Assembly (NCBI GenBank): GCA_002345145.1
Contig: DDVC01000153.1
Location: forward strand, 1-39,421
Length of the DNA stretch: 39,421 bases
Direction: 5' to 3'
Origin: Bacteroidetes bacterium UBA2322
GTDB taxonomy: Bacteria > Bacteroidota > Bacteroidia > Chitinophagales > UBA2359
Shown: positions 18,166-26,968 of the stretch, piece by piece
How positions within the stretch are numbered: the stretch's first letter is position 1
How the letters are laid out: each line of letters begins with the position of its first letter
Program-made: the position numbers and the translations under genes
Notes under the pieces: generated by a model
What the model was told of the DNA's origin: nothing
Databases searched by the model: none
The model's input: the letters and a program-made list of their open reading frames with translations, nothing else

Positions 18166-21165
18166 ATGATTAGAGTTTTTACACTTATTGCGTTAGCATT
18201 AGTTGCGTTACAGGTTTTTGCGCAGCAAAACATTGAGTACATGATGAAAATGCCAAAACTATCAAAAATACCGGAGGGGGCTTGTATGGGTATTTCAAAA
18301 GCAGAAACCACCACCCCTTCAGCCGCCTCTAAACCACCAAAACAAGGCGGCGCTCGTAGCACCGTAGGTACACAAATTGGCAATACCACCTACGACCTCC
18401 AAACCAACTACGGCGTATGCCGCCGCGTGGCGTTAGAAAGCAGTGGCACAGTACATGCTACTTGGACACGCAGTACCAGCGGAGATGTAGCCGCCCCCGA
18501 CCGTGGCACCGGTTACAACGTATCTGCCGATAACGGCGCTACTTGGGGTACTGCCCCCACTGCTCGTATTGAAGGCTCTCTCCGCACCGGTTGGCCCAAT
18601 GTAGGCGTTACCGCATCGGGACGTATCTTCTCTATCACCCACACCTCTGCCCAAGGTATGAACTTCTGCTACAAAGACCCGGGCGCTTTAGGTTGGACTA
18701 ACCGCATCATTGGCGAAGAATTGGGCGATATTACCGGTGTTTGGCCTCGTGTAGGCAATGATGGCAATAGTATTCATGCCGTAATTTCTCGTCAGGAAGG
18801 TAATGCCAGTGGTGTACCGGGCGGTATTTACTATTTCCGTTCATTAGACGGTGGTACTACATGGGAAGGTCCGAGAGATATTCCCGGTATTGACGAAAGT
18901 TATATTGATATGAGTGCCGACAGCTACTTTGTAGATGTAAAAGGCAGTACGGTAGTCATTGGTATTGCTATGTATGCTGCCCCCGTTGTAATTTTCAAAT
19001 CTACCAATAGTGGTGATACTTTTACCAAAATTATTGTTCAAAACACATCTAATCCGCTCATCCCTGCTTCTCCCGGAGATGGTGATGTATTAGAGCCTGT
19101 TGCAGTAGGTGGTGGTGGAATTTCTACCATCATTGACAACAGCGGTAAAGTACACGTTTGGTTTGACCGCGTATTTAACTACAAAGAAGCCTCGGTAGTC
19201 GGTGGACCTTTCTACTTGCCCAACAGTACTTGCATTATGTACTGGAACGAAGACATGGCTGCTCCCCGCGTATTGGGCGAAACGGTTCGTCAGGATTATG
19301 ACCAAGACGGCACTACCTCTGTTAGCCTTATCGACACAGCGCCCGGCGTAGAAGTACAGAGCTATGGTGTAAGTATGGTAGGGCAGCCAAGTGCAGGTAT
19401 TGATGCCGCCGGCAACCTTTATGTAGCTTATTCGGCAATGGTGGACGGTGCCTATGAAACACCTGCCCCCAATAAACGCCGCCAGTACAGAGATATTTTC
19501 TTGATTAAATCTACCGATGGCGGTATGACTTGGACAGGTCCGTTAAACGTTACCAACTCTAACAATGAAGAAGACGTTTACCCCTCCATAGCCCGTACTG
19601 TAAACGATAAAGTTCACCTTGTATGGCAAAACGACCTGCTTACCGGCACTTTTGTACAAAATGGTCATCCTACTGTATCTAACAACGGTATTTTTTACAT
19701 CGGAGTACCGGTAGGTGATATAGTAAACCCCTCTCCCGAAGTGAATACATTCCCCGAAATTCACTACCTTAGCATACCCAATGCTATTAAAAACTGTGAA
19801 CTAACCATTGACCGATTCAGCGCTCACGCTTTAGATTACCCCGATGGCGAAATTACCGGCAGTTTAACCATTGGCGGTACCATTGATGTAACTGTACCCG
19901 CTGCCGATGCTTACACCATTGAACTGATTGCCACCGACTCTGACAGCAACCAACAAGTTGAGCAATTCCTTGACACAGCCGGTAGCCCTATACTGGTAAC
20001 TGTTTTTGACGATACTAATGCCCCCTTAGTAGAAGGTAACCCCGCCGAGTTTTTCCTTGATGCCGCAGGCGATTTATTCCTCAACTCGCAGTTTGAATTC
20101 TTCCAAACTGTTGATGTTATACAAGGTAGTACCTACAACGATTTAGGTGTAGCAACCTGGGACCAATCGGACAATATTTTTGGCTGCCCCGTAACGGTTG
20201 TTACCGATAACGCTGTGAATACCGCCGTTGTAGGTACTTATACGGTTCAATATACTGTTTCTGATGTTGCCGGTAATGTGGCTGAACCTGTTACCCGCAA
20301 CGTAAACGTAATAGGCGCTGACCTTACCGCACCCAATATCATCTTATTTGATGCCAATGGCGAAGAGTTCCCCAATGGCGGCACTTACAACGTAGAAGTG
20401 CAAGATGGTGGCGTATGGGAAGACCCGGGCTTCTTTGCTTACGATAATGTTGATGGTATTGTTACTGATAACGTGGTAATTACCGGTACTGTAAGTTTAG
20501 AAATAATTGGTTCTTTTACCCTTACTTATACCATTACCGATGCTGCCGGAAATATCACTGTTGTAACCCGCGTAGTGGTAGTTTCTGACAGCCAAGCACC
20601 GGTTATTAACCTTATTGGTCCGCCCACTGTTACCGTTCCTTGTTTCAGTCCGGTAGATTTTGCTTCTCCCACTGCTACTCTTAGTGGTGCATCGGTAGGT
20701 TATACTGCTTTTGATAATGTGGATGGCAACCTTACTTCAAGCGTAGTGGTAAACTTAGGTGGTTTCTGCTCTTCTTGCTCCGGTACTTATACCATTACCT
20801 ATAATGTGAGCGATGCTGCCGGCAATGCCGCAATTCAAAGAACTCGTACCGTAATTGTATTACCCGGTTGTGCCGAAGCATTGTGTTATTATCCTTGTGC
20901 CAGTAGCATCAACAACCCGGAATTAGCTGCCAACATTACCCTTTACCCCAACCCCAGCCGTGGCACCGTAAATGTTACCATTGCTAATATGGACGGTAAA
21001 GCTGATGTAAAAGTGTTTAACCCCGCCGGTCAGGTACTGAAAACTACCCATACCCAAACCGGTGTGCTTACCCTTGACCTTAGCCAATATGCTGCCGGTA
21101 TGTATTTTGTAGAGGTTACTACCCAACAAGGTACGGTTACTAAGAGTTTAGTGGTTGAAAAATAA
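18166..21165 (+). CDS. T9SS-secreted Asp-box propeller protein, tandem copy 2
   Basis: 999 aa, paralog of the protein encoded at 14842-17862. The signal peptide (MIRVFTLIALALVALQVFAQ) and the next 40 or so residues differ; homology begins at GARSTVGTQIGNTTYDLQ. The architecture is the same: propeller with Asp-boxes SADNGATW, SLDGGTTW and STDGGMTW, DUF5011-like modules, and a type A T9SS tail ending KSLVVEK. The third Asp-box is degenerate here (STNSGDTF), and the cysteine-containing hinge before the sorting domain differs (CAEALCYYPCASS against CNVDCDGNCDG in copy 1). Each copy has its own -7 element and terminator, so they are separate transcripts. Function unknown; probably cell-surface or released. 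Confidence 0.88.
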   Translation: MIRVFTLIALALVALQVFAQQNIEYMMKMPKLSKIPEGACMGISKAETTTPSAASKPPKQGGARSTVGTQIGNTTYDLQTNYGVCRRVALESSGTVHATWTRSTSGDVAAPDRGTGYNVSADNGATWGTAPTARIEGSLRTGWPNVGVTASGRIFSITHTSAQGMNFCYKDPGALGWTNRIIGEELGDITGVWPRVGNDGNSIHAVISRQEGNASGVPGGIYYFRSLDGGTTWEGPRDIPGIDESYIDMSADSYFVDVKGSTVVIGIAMYAAPVVIFKSTNSGDTFTKIIVQNTSNPLIPASPGDGDVLEPVAVGGGGISTIIDNSGKVHVWFDRVFNYKEASVVGGPFYLPNSTCIMYWNEDMAAPRVLGETVRQDYDQDGTTSVSLIDTAPGVEVQSYGVSMVGQPSAGIDAAGNLYVAYSAMVDGAYETPAPNKRRQYRDIFLIKSTDGGMTWTGPLNVTNSNNEEDVYPSIARTVNDKVHLVWQNDLLTGTFVQNGHPTVSNNGIFYIGVPVGDIVNPSPEVNTFPEIHYLSIPNAIKNCELTIDRFSAHALDYPDGEITGSLTIGGTIDVTVPAADAYTIELIATDSDSNQQVEQFLDTAGSPILVTVFDDTNAPLVEGNPAEFFLDAAGDLFLNSQFEFFQTVDVIQGSTYNDLGVATWDQSDNIFGCPVTVVTDNAVNTAVVGTYTVQYTVSDVAGNVAEPVTRNVNVIGADLTAPNIILFDANGEEFPNGGTYNVEVQDGGVWEDPGFFAYDNVDGIVTDNVVITGTVSLEIIGSFTLTYTITDAAGNITVVTRVVVVSDSQAPVINLIGPPTVTVPCFSPVDFASPTATLSGASVGYTAFDNVDGNLTSSVVVNLGGFCSSCSGTYTITYNVSDAAGNAAIQRTRTVIVLPGCAEALCYYPCASSINNPELAANITLYPNPSRGTVNVTIANMDGKADVKVFNPAGQVLKTTHTQTGVLTLDLSQYAAGMYFVEVTTQQGTVTKSLVVEK

Positions 21166-21210
21166 GCCACTTTAATCGGAGCAAGCAATAAGCTCGGTTA
21201 ATGTACTATC

Positions 21211-21248
21211 AAAAAAAACTGTCGGAGTTTGCTCCGGCAGGTTTTTTT
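21211..21248 (+). terminator. Strong intrinsic terminator after tandem copy 2
   Basis: An A8 tract, then CTGTCGGAG (21219-21227), pairs with CTCCGGCAG (21232-21240), followed by G and T7. The 9-bp GC-rich stem has one wobble and a 4-nt TTTG loop. The design (A-tract, stem, T-tract) is the same as for copy 1, but the sequence is different. Confidence 0.85.
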
Positions 21249-21385
21249 AATTGGTTGGCTTGAAATAATTTGGCGGTAAACTTTTAAAGTTTTGACAAAC
21301 ATGAAACCTTTAACCGAAATCAACACGGTAAATCATGTTAAACACTATTTTAGCTTGTTGGTTTGGTTTTGCCAATCCCCAAACC

Positions 21386-23521
21386 CTACTCCACCCGTTT
21401 AGTTTTTAGGCGGAGCGAGTTGCCAATTACTATTACATCAGAAAAAGCCATAGCAAAGGCAGCTATCATAGGACTCAGCAGCCCCACTGCCGCCAGCGGT
21501 ATAGCCAGTATATTGTAAAAAAATGCCCAAAAAAGGTTTTGTTTTACCGTAATCAAAGTATGCTTGCAAAGGGCAATGGCGGTATTTAGTGAGCGCAGGT
21601 TGCTGTTTAGCAGCACCACATCGGCAGCATCTATGGCTACCTGCGAGGCATTGCTAAGCGCTACCCCTACCGATGCTTTTGCTAATGCGGGTGCATCATT
21701 AATGCCATCGCCCACCATAAGGGTAACACCTTTTTGGCTTAGTGCGGCTATCATTTCCAATTTTTCGTGGGGCTGCTTACCGGCATAAAATTGGGTAATG
21801 CCAAGCTGTCGGGCTGCGGCTTGGGTTTTGGCTTCATTATCGCCACTGAGCAAAATAGGTTGCAGGTTGTTATGTTGTAATAATCGGATAGTATCGGCAG
21901 CTTCGGGTCTTATTTCGTCTGCCAAATCAGCCCAGCCTACCAAGTTGCCGTTTTTCAGCACATATACATTGTGCGTGTTATCGGTGGTAAATTCATCGGC
22001 TATATTGTATGAGCCTGCCATATACGTATTTCCTTGTTCATCTTTACCCATTATACCCATGCCTTTTAGTTCGGTAACTTCGGCTAAGGGTAAGGGCGTG
22101 TGTTGGGAGGCTAACGCCTGCACCATAGCCTTAGCAAGGGGGTGGGCAGAGTGTAGCTCTAAGCCCAGCAAAATGCTCTTAAACTCCTCCTGCGGCAGGG
22201 TGGTATGCAGGTTTTGGAGGGTAAACAAGCCGGTAGTAAGCGTGCCGGTTTTATCAAACACCACCGTTTGGGCTTTGGCTATGGTTTCAAGCACAGTGCC
22301 GCTTTTAACCAAAATACCGTTTTTGGCAGCCCTGCCCAATCCTACGGTAAGGGCAGTGGGCGTAGCCAAACCCATAGCACAGGGGCACGAAATAACCAAT
22401 ACCGCAATGGCATTGAGTGCAGCCTGAGTAAACCCGATAGCAAACAGATAATAGCCACCCAAAAAAGTAAGCGCCGAAATAAGCAGCACCAAAGGCACAA
22501 AAACCGCGCTGATGCGGTCGGCAAGTTTATGAATAGGGGGCTGATTTGCCTGCGCCCGTTTTACCAATTCAATAATTTGGGCAAGGGCGGTATCTTTACC
22601 CACTTTGGTAGCGCGCATTTTAAGACTTCCGGTTTCTAATACTGAGCCGCCAATGAGCGCTGAGTTTTCGCCTTTTTCTATGAGCAAGCTCTCGCCGGTC
22701 ATCATGGCTTCGTTAGCGCCGCCGCTGCCCCAAATAACCACCCCATCGGTAGGAATACGGTCGCCGGTATTTACCAAAAACACCTGCCCTACGCGTATGC
22801 TTTGGGCGCTCACTTCTTCTACGGTTTCGCTGCCCGTTTGGGGGTCAATTTTAATGCGCCGGGCAGTGGCAGGTTGCAGCTTGCTAAGCTCGCGTATGGC
22901 AGAGCCGGTTTGCCTAACCGACCTATGCTCTATTACATTGCCGGTTAAAACTAAGGTAATAATGGTAGCCGCCGTTTCCCAAAACATAAAATTATGCCCC
23001 AAGGCAAACGTAAGCCCAATAAGGCTATACAAAAACGCCGCCGAAGTGCCTATAATAATCAGCACGTCCATGTTAGGAATGCCGGTACGCAAAGATTTAA
23101 AAGCGCTGCCGCCAAAATGATGCGCTCCAATGATAAACACCGGTAAACACAACAACATTTGCACCACCGGCTGGTGCAGCACAGCAAAAGGTAAAAACAT
23201 AGACAACAACAGCGGAAGTGTAAAAACTGCGCTTATGGCAAGTTTCCACTCTATTGCTGACCAGCCTTTTTCGGGTGTTTCGGCAGCCTCGGCAGTTTCA
23301 TCAGATTCTTCTACTACATGATACCCCAGCTTTTCTATGCCGCTCACTACCTCCTCATAAGTTAGGTTATCGGATAGTTCAAAACTGGCTTCGGCATTGG
23401 CAAAACTCACCTCCACCTGCTGCAAACCTTTTTTTTCTAAATACCTTTTAATGCCCAATGCACAATTGCTGCAATCCATGCCCTCAATACCCACGCGCTG
23501 TATTACCGATGTTTCGCTCAT
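21386..23521 (-). CDS. copA: Copper-translocating P1B-type ATPase
   Basis: 711 aa. It exports Cu(I) across the inner membrane using ATP. There is one N-terminal heavy-metal-associated domain with the metal site GMDCSNC (residues 14-20). Eight predicted helices follow, with the P1B-1 signature CPC at 379-381 in TM6, actuator TGES (275-278), phosphorylation motif DKTGT (423-427), the HP dipeptide (460-461) and hinge GDGINDAP (604-611). The late helices contain FYN (QNLFWAFFYN) and MAFSD, where many CopA proteins have MxxSS. No CopY, CueR or CopZ gene is adjacent, so regulation is not visible. It is divergent from the DUF3467 gene. Confidence 0.95.
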   Translation of the reverse strand: MSETSVIQRVGIEGMDCSNCALGIKRYLEKKGLQQVEVSFANAEASFELSDNLTYEEVVSGIEKLGYHVVEESDETAEAAETPEKGWSAIEWKLAISAVFTLPLLLSMFLPFAVLHQPVVQMLLCLPVFIIGAHHFGGSAFKSLRTGIPNMDVLIIIGTSAAFLYSLIGLTFALGHNFMFWETAATIITLVLTGNVIEHRSVRQTGSAIRELSKLQPATARRIKIDPQTGSETVEEVSAQSIRVGQVFLVNTGDRIPTDGVVIWGSGGANEAMMTGESLLIEKGENSALIGGSVLETGSLKMRATKVGKDTALAQIIELVKRAQANQPPIHKLADRISAVFVPLVLLISALTFLGGYYLFAIGFTQAALNAIAVLVISCPCAMGLATPTALTVGLGRAAKNGILVKSGTVLETIAKAQTVVFDKTGTLTTGLFTLQNLHTTLPQEEFKSILLGLELHSAHPLAKAMVQALASQHTPLPLAEVTELKGMGIMGKDEQGNTYMAGSYNIADEFTTDNTHNVYVLKNGNLVGWADLADEIRPEAADTIRLLQHNNLQPILLSGDNEAKTQAAARQLGITQFYAGKQPHEKLEMIAALSQKGVTLMVGDGINDAPALAKASVGVALSNASQVAIDAADVVLLNSNLRSLNTAIALCKHTLITVKQNLFWAFFYNILAIPLAAVGLLSPMIAAFAMAFSDVIVIGNSLRLKTKRVE

Positions 23522-23667
23522 ATAAACCAGTGTTTAACCCACCCCTGCGAGCAGGCGTTAAGAAATTGTACGTAATTAAACAAACAAAGAGCAATATCGG
23601 TTTTTTATTCCTACTTTTAGGCGTTTTTTTAATCGGCTTGTATAATTCAGCATCAAAAACAGTAGTT

Positions 23668-23988
23668 ATGGAACCACCCAAAAACAGAAAAAACCAAATC
23701 AGCATTGAACTAACAGACGATGTGGCAGAAGGCATTTACTCCAATTTAGCCATTATTACCCACTCCAACTCTGAGTTTGTGATAGATTTTGTGCGCATGA
23801 TGCCCGGTGTGCCAAAGGCTAAGGTAAAAGCCCGAATAGTACTCACCCCTCAGCACGCCAAACGCCTGCTGCGTGCCTTAGGCGAAAACGTAATGAAATT
23901 TGAAGCGGTACATGGTTTGATACAAGATAGTATGCAGCCCGATGATTTTCCGCCCATAGATTTTGGCGGTCCGCCTACACAGGCATAA
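23668..23988 (+). CDS. DUF3467 family protein
   Basis: 106 aa from the ATG at 23668. The frame extends upstream to 23458, but that would overlap the divergent copA start and adds a segment unlike the family, whose members are about 100 aa and begin with a short polar stretch. Core features are QISIELTDDVAEGIYSNLA, NSEFVIDFVRMMPG, KAKVKARIVLTPQHAKRLL and a C-terminal NVMKFEAVHG, all typical of DUF3467. It is a small soluble, probably cytoplasmic protein; the biochemical role of the family is unknown to me. Confidence 0.85.
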   Translation: MEPPKNRKNQISIELTDDVAEGIYSNLAIITHSNSEFVIDFVRMMPGVPKAKVKARIVLTPQHAKRLLRALGENVMKFEAVHGLIQDSMQPDDFPPIDFGGPPTQA

Positions 23989-24125
23989 CTACTGTTTTAG
24001 GTTTTGCCCATTTTCCGTCTTTATCTTGACAAAAATAAAAAAATTACACTATTCTTACCATTTGGTTGCTGTTTTGTGCTTCTTTTTAGAAGGTTATCTG
24101 CTATTATTGCCACTTAATTACCCCC

Positions 24126-24995
24126 TTGCCCTGCCCAGTGTTTCAGCATGAACATATTATACAACTGCAAAATAGCTCCATTGCTCTGCCCGGCATAGCT
24201 CAAGACCCTGTTTTTACACAAATTTTATACAGTTTGCCGCCTATTTCGCTCCCCGATGTGGGCAGGGTTAGCCTTATGAACCGAACCGATACCAAGTTCT
24301 TTTTTGATGCTAACCTACTGCCTCACCTGCTGCAAAATACCGATTCGGCTTACTTTGCCTTAGATATGAATGGGCTGCGTTGTATTCCGTACCAGTCACT
24401 TTATTACGATACGCCCAATTTTGACCTTTACCTGCACCACCACAACGGTAAACAAAACCGGTATAAACTGCGCTACCGCCGTTATACCAATACCGATACC
24501 AGTTTTTTTGAGGTAAAACAAAAAAATAACAAAGGCAGAACCATTAAAACCCGAACCCAATCAGACAACATCAAATCTCAACTCGACCAACCGGCTGTTC
24601 AACTCCTTGAACAGCAAACCGGCTCTGCACCTGCACTGTTTGAACCGGTATTGTGGATAAACTACTTCCGCACCACCCTGGTAGCCCAAAATTTTAGCGA
24701 AAGGGTAACCATTGACCTTGGGTTGCATTTTCATGCGCCGCATAAAAGCGTTTACTGGGAGCATGTTTGCATTGTAGAGGTTAAGCAAGATGCAGCCTTT
24801 AAACACTCTCGCATATCAGAAGCCTTAAAACAGTTTCATATACTGCCCCAGTCGCTTAGCAAATACTGTGTAGGCATGGCAGCTACCTATCAAAACATAA
24901 AACAAAACCAATTCAAAGCCAAACTTTTACAAATCGAAAAAATAGAGCTTGCTCATGCCGCCAACCACTCTTACAGCGCAAATACTAACATCTAA
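24126..24995 (+). CDS. VTC-domain protein (polyphosphate polymerase-like)
   Basis: 289 aa. It shows the VTC triphosphate-tunnel features: VSLMNRTDTKFFF, SLYYDTPNFDLY, basic KLRYRRY (114-120), FFEVKQKNNKGRTIKTR, CIVEVK (216-220 region) and LSKYCVG. In yeast Vtc4 this fold polymerises polyphosphate from ATP; bacterial members are assumed similar or act in a surface-linked process. The start codon is uncertain: the first in-frame ATG is codon 51, yet ILYSLPPISLPDVGRV before it looks conserved, so a non-ATG start (TTG 24126) is chosen; an in-frame stop lies at 24087. The 3' end overlaps the DUF4956 gene by about 41 bp, implying translational coupling. Confidence 0.85.
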   Translation: MPCPVFQHEHIIQLQNSSIALPGIAQDPVFTQILYSLPPISLPDVGRVSLMNRTDTKFFFDANLLPHLLQNTDSAYFALDMNGLRCIPYQSLYYDTPNFDLYLHHHNGKQNRYKLRYRRYTNTDTSFFEVKQKNNKGRTIKTRTQSDNIKSQLDQPAVQLLEQQTGSAPALFEPVLWINYFRTTLVAQNFSERVTIDLGLHFHAPHKSVYWEHVCIVEVKQDAAFKHSRISEALKQFHILPQSLSKYCVGMAATYQNIKQNQFKAKLLQIEKIELAHAANHSYSANTNI

Positions 24996-25602
24996 CCCTC
25001 CCGCTGGCGTGTCTTTTTTGTTGTTGCAATTAGGCATTAACCTACTTCTGGTAATGCTGCTTACCTATATATACTACCGCAAACACCGCAATACCGATTA
25101 TGTATTTACCTTTATAATGTTTAACATCCTCATTTTCTTTATTTGCTATTTTATGGTAAATATAGAGCTGGGGGTAGGTTTTGGTTTCGGGTTATTTGCC
25201 TTGTTTTCTATTTTGCGCTACCGCACCGCCACCGTATTCATAAAAGAAATGACTTACTTGTTCGCCGTAATAGCCATAGCGGTTATTAACGCCCTCAATG
25301 TACATATAGCCAACTGGGCTTTGGCGCTTATTGCCAATGGCAGTATTTTGGGGGTAGCGCTGCTCTTAGATGTAGTATGGCTTAAATACCCCATGTATAT
25401 GCAACGGGTTATTTACGAAAAAGTAGAACTCATAAAACCTAAGCACCGCCAAGAGTTGATAGCTGATTTAAACGAGCGGCTGGGCGTAGAGGTGGTACAA
25501 ATTGCCATAGAAAGCGTAAATTACCTAAACGACACCGCCATACTGTACGTATTTTTCAAAAATACCGATGCCCGACAGATTCAAATACGGCGCGATGATT
25601 AA
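24955..25602 (+). CDS. DUF4956 membrane protein
   Basis: 215 aa from the ATG at 24955 (an in-frame TTG at 24949 is possible). The N-terminal half has about four transmembrane helices (LLLQLGINLLLVMLLTYIYY, VFTFIMFNILIFFICYFMV, FGFGLFALFSILRYRT, and a further pair), with the family-typical FALFSILRYRTATVFIKEMTY motif. A cytoplasmic C-terminal domain (about 150-215: YEKVELIKPKHRQELIADLN) follows. DUF4956 genes often sit beside VTC-domain genes, as here with an overlap, so a joint membrane complex that makes or moves polyphosphate is inferred. Direct evidence for the activity is not in the sequence. Confidence 0.88.
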   Translation: MPPTTLTAQILTSNPPAGVSFLLLQLGINLLLVMLLTYIYYRKHRNTDYVFTFIMFNILIFFICYFMVNIELGVGFGFGLFALFSILRYRTATVFIKEMTYLFAVIAIAVINALNVHIANWALALIANGSILGVALLLDVVWLKYPMYMQRVIYEKVELIKPKHRQELIADLNERLGVEVVQIAIESVNYLNDTAILYVFFKNTDARQIQIRRDD

Positions 25603-25643
25603 CCCGATATTATGTTCCTGACTTGTCCCGAAATGCAATTACG

Positions 25644-26204
25644 ATGGATATTTACGAAATTGGCGGTTTACTATCGGGCATTGCTTATGTGGTTTTAGCG
25701 GCACGCGCCAGTGTTTGGTGTTGGCCCATAGGCTTAGTAAATGTGCTACTGTTTATATACCTCAACTACTACGCCAAACTGTATGCCGATGTAGGTTTGC
25801 AGTTTGTTTACCTTGCCCTTACTCTATATGGCTGGTATAACTGGGCAAATGCAGCTAAACAACAAGGCAACCATATTGGTTTTGTAAACCGCCGGCTTTT
25901 TGGCTCACTAACGCTGCTTACGGTGTGCCTTGCTGCATTACTTGCCCTCATTTTAGACCGCTACACCGATACTGATGTGCCTGTTTGGGACGCTGTGGTA
26001 ACCGCCCTCAGCCTAACTGCCACTTGGCTCACCGCCCAAAAGATATTGGAAAACTGGCTCCTCTGGATTTTTACCGATGTGCTTTATGTGGGGCTGTATG
26101 CATATAAAGAATTATACCTGCTTGCCCTATTGTTTGTTATTTACACCCTTGTTGCCGCACAAGGTTATCTGTACTGGAAAAAATTGGCGAGGAGGGAGGG
26201 GTAA
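25644..26204 (+). CDS. pnuC: PnuC-family vitamin transporter (nicotinamide riboside-like)
   Basis: 186 aa from the ATG at 25644; an in-frame TTG at 25623 adds only seven residues. It has about seven hydrophobic helices, and the family signature QFVYLALTLYGWYNW plus the late ENWLLWIFTDVLYVGLYAYK block are clear. PnuC proteins move nicotinamide riboside by facilitated diffusion, trapped by NadR phosphorylation; relatives transport thiamine or riboflavin. No thiamine riboswitch is visible upstream and no NadR or salvage gene is adjacent, so the substrate is inferred from overall similarity only. It starts 41 bp after the DUF4956 stop, and may be co-transcribed with it. Confidence 0.85.
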   Translation: MDIYEIGGLLSGIAYVVLAARASVWCWPIGLVNVLLFIYLNYYAKLYADVGLQFVYLALTLYGWYNWANAAKQQGNHIGFVNRRLFGSLTLLTVCLAALLALILDRYTDTDVPVWDAVVTALSLTATWLTAQKILENWLLWIFTDVLYVGLYAYKELYLLALLFVIYTLVAAQGYLYWKKLARREG

Positions 26205-26267
26205 TGAATTAGGCATTGTGAATTACGAATGTTTACTGTCAATTCCCATCTACTATCTACCAAAGCA
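26205..26267. repeat. Intergenic repeat fragment
   Basis: Short A/T-rich spacer with a GAATTACGAAT-like motif (26219-26229) and CCATCTACTATCTACCA (26247-26263). It resembles the AATTACGA and CCACTACC text at 6600-6850, suggesting another degenerate copy of the same dispersed intergenic element. Confidence 0.4.
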
Positions 26268-26783
26268 TTATTTAAGAATCTCCAACTTGGTTACGGGGTG
26301 AATTTCGCGCCAGCCATGATTGGTATCCAGCACATAAGAGCCGGTAATGCTAACACTGCTGCCCCGTTTGGGTATGGTAAGGGCATTTTGGTAACCCATG
26401 CAACTAATTTTACCTTTGCTGCTCTTAGCCGGTTTACCGCATATAATTTCGGCAACTATGCAGCCGCCTCTTGCAATGTAGTTGTAAAAATTGATAGGCA
26501 ATCGGGTATTCCTGTCCATTGCTATTCGTAGGTGAATATCGCCATCGGGCGAGGTATGAACACCTTTTACTTTTCCGGTAAGGGTAACACAAGGTTCTAT
26601 AATTATCAGCCTTGCAGGGTTATGAATGTGTTGCCATAAACCATTGTTGCAATTACCCTCACTATTGCCGCTTTCCAATGTTAAAACATCTAATGGGTAA
26701 GAAGGCACACGCCTAACCTGCAAACACGAAACCTGTAGCAAGGCAATAATGACAAAAAAGCTCCCGATAAGTTTGATGGGCAT
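26268..26783 (-). CDS. Putative lipoprotein with OB-fold-like domain
   Basis: 171 aa from the ATG at 26783. The frame reaches a TTG at 26798, but that codon lies within a promoter -7 element, so it is not the start. The N-terminus (MPIKLIGSFFVIIALLQVSC) has a lipobox, LQVSC. The mature part contains LTGKVKGVHTSPDGDIHLRI, a cysteine-containing CIVAEIICG strand, then VSITGSYVLDTNHGWREIHPV. The last motif is shared by a family of small bacterial proteins with an OB-like barrel that I recall but cannot name exactly. Function unknown. It is convergent with pnuC and divergent from the sulfatase-like gene. Confidence 0.7.
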   Translation of the reverse strand: MPIKLIGSFFVIIALLQVSCLQVRRVPSYPLDVLTLESGNSEGNCNNGLWQHIHNPARLIIIEPCVTLTGKVKGVHTSPDGDIHLRIAMDRNTRLPINFYNYIARGGCIVAEIICGKPAKSSKGKISCMGYQNALTIPKRGSSVSITGSYVLDTNHGWREIHPVTKLEILK

Positions 26784-26795
26784 AAAATTTTTTTG

Positions 26796-26803
26796 CAAAA
26801 ATA
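26796..26803 (-). promoter_or_regulatory. -7 element of the OB-like lipoprotein gene
   Basis: On the minus strand this reads TATTTTTG, an exact TAnnTTTG match, 12 bp before the ATG at 26783. That implies a very short leader. No -33 TTG is found at the usual distance. Confidence 0.4.
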
Positions 26804-26903
26804 GCCATGTTAGGTTGCCCTTGCTTTAATTATTTGCTACCTTTTGGTAACAAAAAGGTTAAGCCTGCCACAAGGGGTAAAAGTTAATAGAGTGAAATAG
26901 CTG

Positions 26904-26933
26904 TTTTGCGCTTTATTCTTCTGTTTATCTTTG
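26904..26933 (+). promoter_or_regulatory. Sulfatase-like gene promoter (TTTG, 17 bp, TATCTTTG)
   Basis: TTTTG at 26904-26908 and TATCTTTG at 26926-26933 are 17 bp apart, one of the best promoter matches in the window. It lies inside the longest open frame, just after the TTG at 26906, so transcription should begin near 26940 and the protein at the ATG 26969. Confidence 0.6.
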
Positions 26934-26968
26934 CGCCTTTGTTTACTCCAGCCTCATTTACCACAAAC

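Larger units (their letters stand above)
15032..21166 (+). repeat. Direct repeat of about 2.8 kb (coding parts of the tandem paralogs)
   Basis: 15032-17863 corresponds to 18350-21166. Identity is patchy: 15262-15401 (140 bp), 16204-16345 (142 bp, equal to 19522-19663) and 16696-16857 (162 bp, equal to 20002-20163) are identical base for base, whereas 15490-15790 and 16905-16975 differ at many third positions and several residues. Copy 1 has a few extra codons near 16346 (coding ANNQ). Confidence 0.9.

Noticed and set aside
18166..21165. Insertion sequence or transposon causing the tandem duplication
   Set aside because: No transposase, terminal inverted repeats or target duplications were seen around either copy.
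23458..23667. Upstream extension of the DUF3467 protein
   Set aside because: It overlaps the divergent copA start codon region and adds 70 residues not found in the family, which is about 100 aa long.
24276..24995. Starting the VTC protein at the first ATG (codon 51)
   Set aside because: It would remove the ILYSLPPISLPDVGRV stretch leading into the domain, which resembles conserved N-terminal text of the family.
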